Source: a bacterium (lineage in GTDB: Bacteria; Pseudomonadota; Alphaproteobacteria; Rhizobiales; Xanthobacteraceae). Taken from it: 6,034 nucleotides of DNA. Positions 4,897 to 6,034 of this stretch are shown here, one piece after another; the first letter of the stretch is position 1; every line of letters begins with the position of its first letter. The translations under genes and the position numbers were made by a program. Under the pieces are notes generated by a model. The model did not search any database. It saw nothing but the letters and a program-made list of their open reading frames with translations, and was not told where the DNA came from. The DNA is taken from NCBI GenBank assembly GCA_029946075.1, contig JAQSDT010000161.1, forward strand, positions 1 through 6,034, read 5' to 3'.

Positions 4897-5685
4897 ATGC
4901 GCGCCCTTTACACAGCAGCGACCGGCATGGCGGCACAGGAACTCAACGTTCAGGTGATCTCCAACAACATCGCGAACATGCGTACCACCGGCTACAAGAA
5001 GCAGCGCGCCGCGTTCCAGGACCTGATCTACGATCACGTGCGCCGCGTCGGCGCGCAGGCCTCCGATCAGGGCACCATTCTGCCCGTCGGCGTCGACGTC
5101 GGCGGCGGCGTCAAGACCTCCGGCACGCCGCGCCTGATGAGCCAGGGCACACTGTCGCCGACCGGCAACGATCTCGACATCGCGATCCGCGGCGAAGGCT
5201 TCTTCAAGATCCAGGTCCCCGACGGCACCTATGCCTATACCCGCGACGGCTCGTTCATGATGGATGCGCAGGGCCGCGTCGTCACCGCCCAGGGCAACCC
5301 GGTGCAGCCGACGATCACGATCCCGCAAAACTCCTCGCAGATCACCATCAACGCCCAGGGCCAGCTCACCGTGATGCTGCCGGGCTCGACCACGCCGACG
5401 CTTGTCGGCCAGATCGGCCTGACGCGCTTCATCAACAAGGCCGGCCTCAATCCGATCGGCGACAACCTCTTCACCGATACCCCGGCCTCCGGCACGCCGC
5501 AGGACGGCATCGCCAACACCGACGGTTTCGGCGACATGCAGCAGGCCAACCTCGAACAGGCCAACGTCGAAGTGGTGACGGAAATCTCCGACCTGATCGC
5601 CGCCCAGCGCGCCTACGAGATGAACGCCAAGGTCGTCAGCGCCGCCGACCAGATGCTGCAATCCACCTCCGCCATGTTCCGCTGA
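4897..5685 (+). CDS. flgG: Flagellar distal rod protein FlgG
   Basis: FlgG polymerises into the distal rod, the drive shaft that crosses the P and L rings. The 262 residues match the usual length and start (MRALYTAATGMAAQELNVQV). Visible are the rod motif SNNIANMRTTGYKKQ (22-36), the FlgG-specific segment (about 46-75), the family core (NDLDIAIRGEGFFKIQ and YAYTRDGSFMMDAQGRVVT, 91-130), ISDLIAAQRAYEMNAKVVSA (230-249) and a terminal DQMLQ. A TAAGGT element nine bases ahead serves as ribosome site. It is transcribed with flgF and is followed by flgA only nine bases after its stop. Nothing unusual is seen. Confidence 0.98.
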   Translation: MRALYTAATGMAAQELNVQVISNNIANMRTTGYKKQRAAFQDLIYDHVRRVGAQASDQGTILPVGVDVGGGVKTSGTPRLMSQGTLSPTGNDLDIAIRGEGFFKIQVPDGTYAYTRDGSFMMDAQGRVVTAQGNPVQPTITIPQNSSQITINAQGQLTVMLPGSTTPTLVGQIGLTRFINKAGLNPIGDNLFTDTPASGTPQDGIANTDGFGDMQQANLEQANVEVVTEISDLIAAQRAYEMNAKVVSAADQMLQSTSAMFR

Positions 5686-5694
5686 GCCGCCGCC

Positions 5695-6034
5695 ATGATC
5701 GTTCGCTCCCTCCTGATCGTCACCGCCCTGCTCGCGACCGCTGCGACGAATACCGTCGCGCAAGGTACCTCGGACAATTTCGCTGCACGCGATGTGATCG
5801 CCGTGCCGACGCTGCGCGCCAATGTGCAGGTGTCGAGCGATCTGGTGCGGATTGGCGACATCATCGACAACGCCGGCAGCGCCGCACAGATCGCGATCTA
5901 CCGCGCGCCGGACCTCGGGACGACCGGCACGCTCCCGGTCGCGCAGGTCATCAATGCGCTGCGCGCCCATCAGGTGATCGGCGTCGATACCCGCGATCTG
6001 AGGGAAATCACCGTCACGCGGCTCGCCCGCTCGA
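5695..6034 (+). CDS. flgA: P-ring assembly chaperone FlgA, N-terminal part
   Basis: FlgA is a periplasmic chaperone that helps FlgI assemble into the P ring around the rod. The frame is open from ATG 5695 to the right edge (113 codons plus one base), so the C-terminus is missing. Residues 1-22 form a Sec signal peptide (MIVRSLLIVTALLATAATNTVA). The mature part shows the SAF-like start seen in FlgA: PTLRANVQVSSDLVRIGDIIDNAG (38-61), with a following segment IAIYRAPDLGTTGTL (67-80) and VAQVINALRAHQV (82-94). The stop of flgG is in frame just ahead, so this ATG is the first possible start; no strong ribosome site is seen and translation is probably coupled to flgG. Position after flgG and before the expected flgH fits the order in related bacteria. 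Confidence 0.92.
   Translation, partial: MIVRSLLIVTALLATAATNTVAQGTSDNFAARDVIAVPTLRANVQVSSDLVRIGDIIDNAGSAAQIAIYRAPDLGTTGTLPVAQVINALRAHQVIGVDTRDLREITVTRLARS

Noticed and set aside
4738..5970. A 410-residue open frame on the minus strand opposite flgF, flgG and flgA.
   Set aside because: Composition (Gly, Arg, Asp, His) and lack of any recognisable motif mark it as an antisense shadow of three well-supported genes.

Overview
The window is a GC-rich (clearly above 60% by eye) flagellar locus. Gene order, protein sequences and promoter motifs point to an alphaproteobacterium of the Bradyrhizobium/Rhodopseudomonas group (Nitrobacteraceae, Hyphomicrobiales); the exact genus is not settled here. There are no tRNAs, rRNAs, mobile elements, CRISPR arrays or signs of gene decay. 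Coding density is high apart from one divergent promoter region of about 390 bp.

Layout. The left half (1-3711) is one minus-strand operon, read right to left: fliL (3711-3217), fliM (3195-1996), a small membrane protein of the DUF6468 type (1999-1553), a MotE-family protein with an MgtE_N-like C-terminal domain (1556-750), and the N-terminal part of a secreted protein (615-1) that runs off the left edge. fliM/DUF6468 and DUF6468/MotE-like are joined by 4-bp ATGA overlaps, so translation is probably coupled. The right half (4104-6034) is a plus-strand operon for the distal rod and P ring: flgF, flgG and the start of flgA, which runs off the right edge.

How the genes work together. FliM is the switch/C-ring protein that binds CheY-P. 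FliL sits at the stator-rotor interface. The MotE-like and DUF6468 proteins are single-pass envelope proteins whose position suggests motor, stator or placement functions specific to alphaproteobacteria. FlgF and FlgG build the rod, and FlgA is the periplasmic chaperone for the P ring.

Regulation. The sequence suggests a Caulobacter-like flagellar hierarchy. Upstream of flgF is a near-perfect sigma-54 promoter (3975-3991, GG-N10-GC spacing, one mismatch to the extended consensus). Upstream of fliL on the other strand is a CtrA-type TTAACCAT element placed over the -35 region of a TTATAG -10 box. A second CtrA-type site, a perfect TTAA-N7-TTAA palindrome (726-740), lies inside the left operon just ahead of the last gene, so that gene may have its own CtrA control. 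The flgF leader holds an exact 12-bp direct repeat (4013-4024 and 4056-4067) of unknown function. The best leads for new biology are the internal CtrA palindrome with the secreted protein it precedes, the conserved small-protein module after fliM, and the repeat in the flgF leader.
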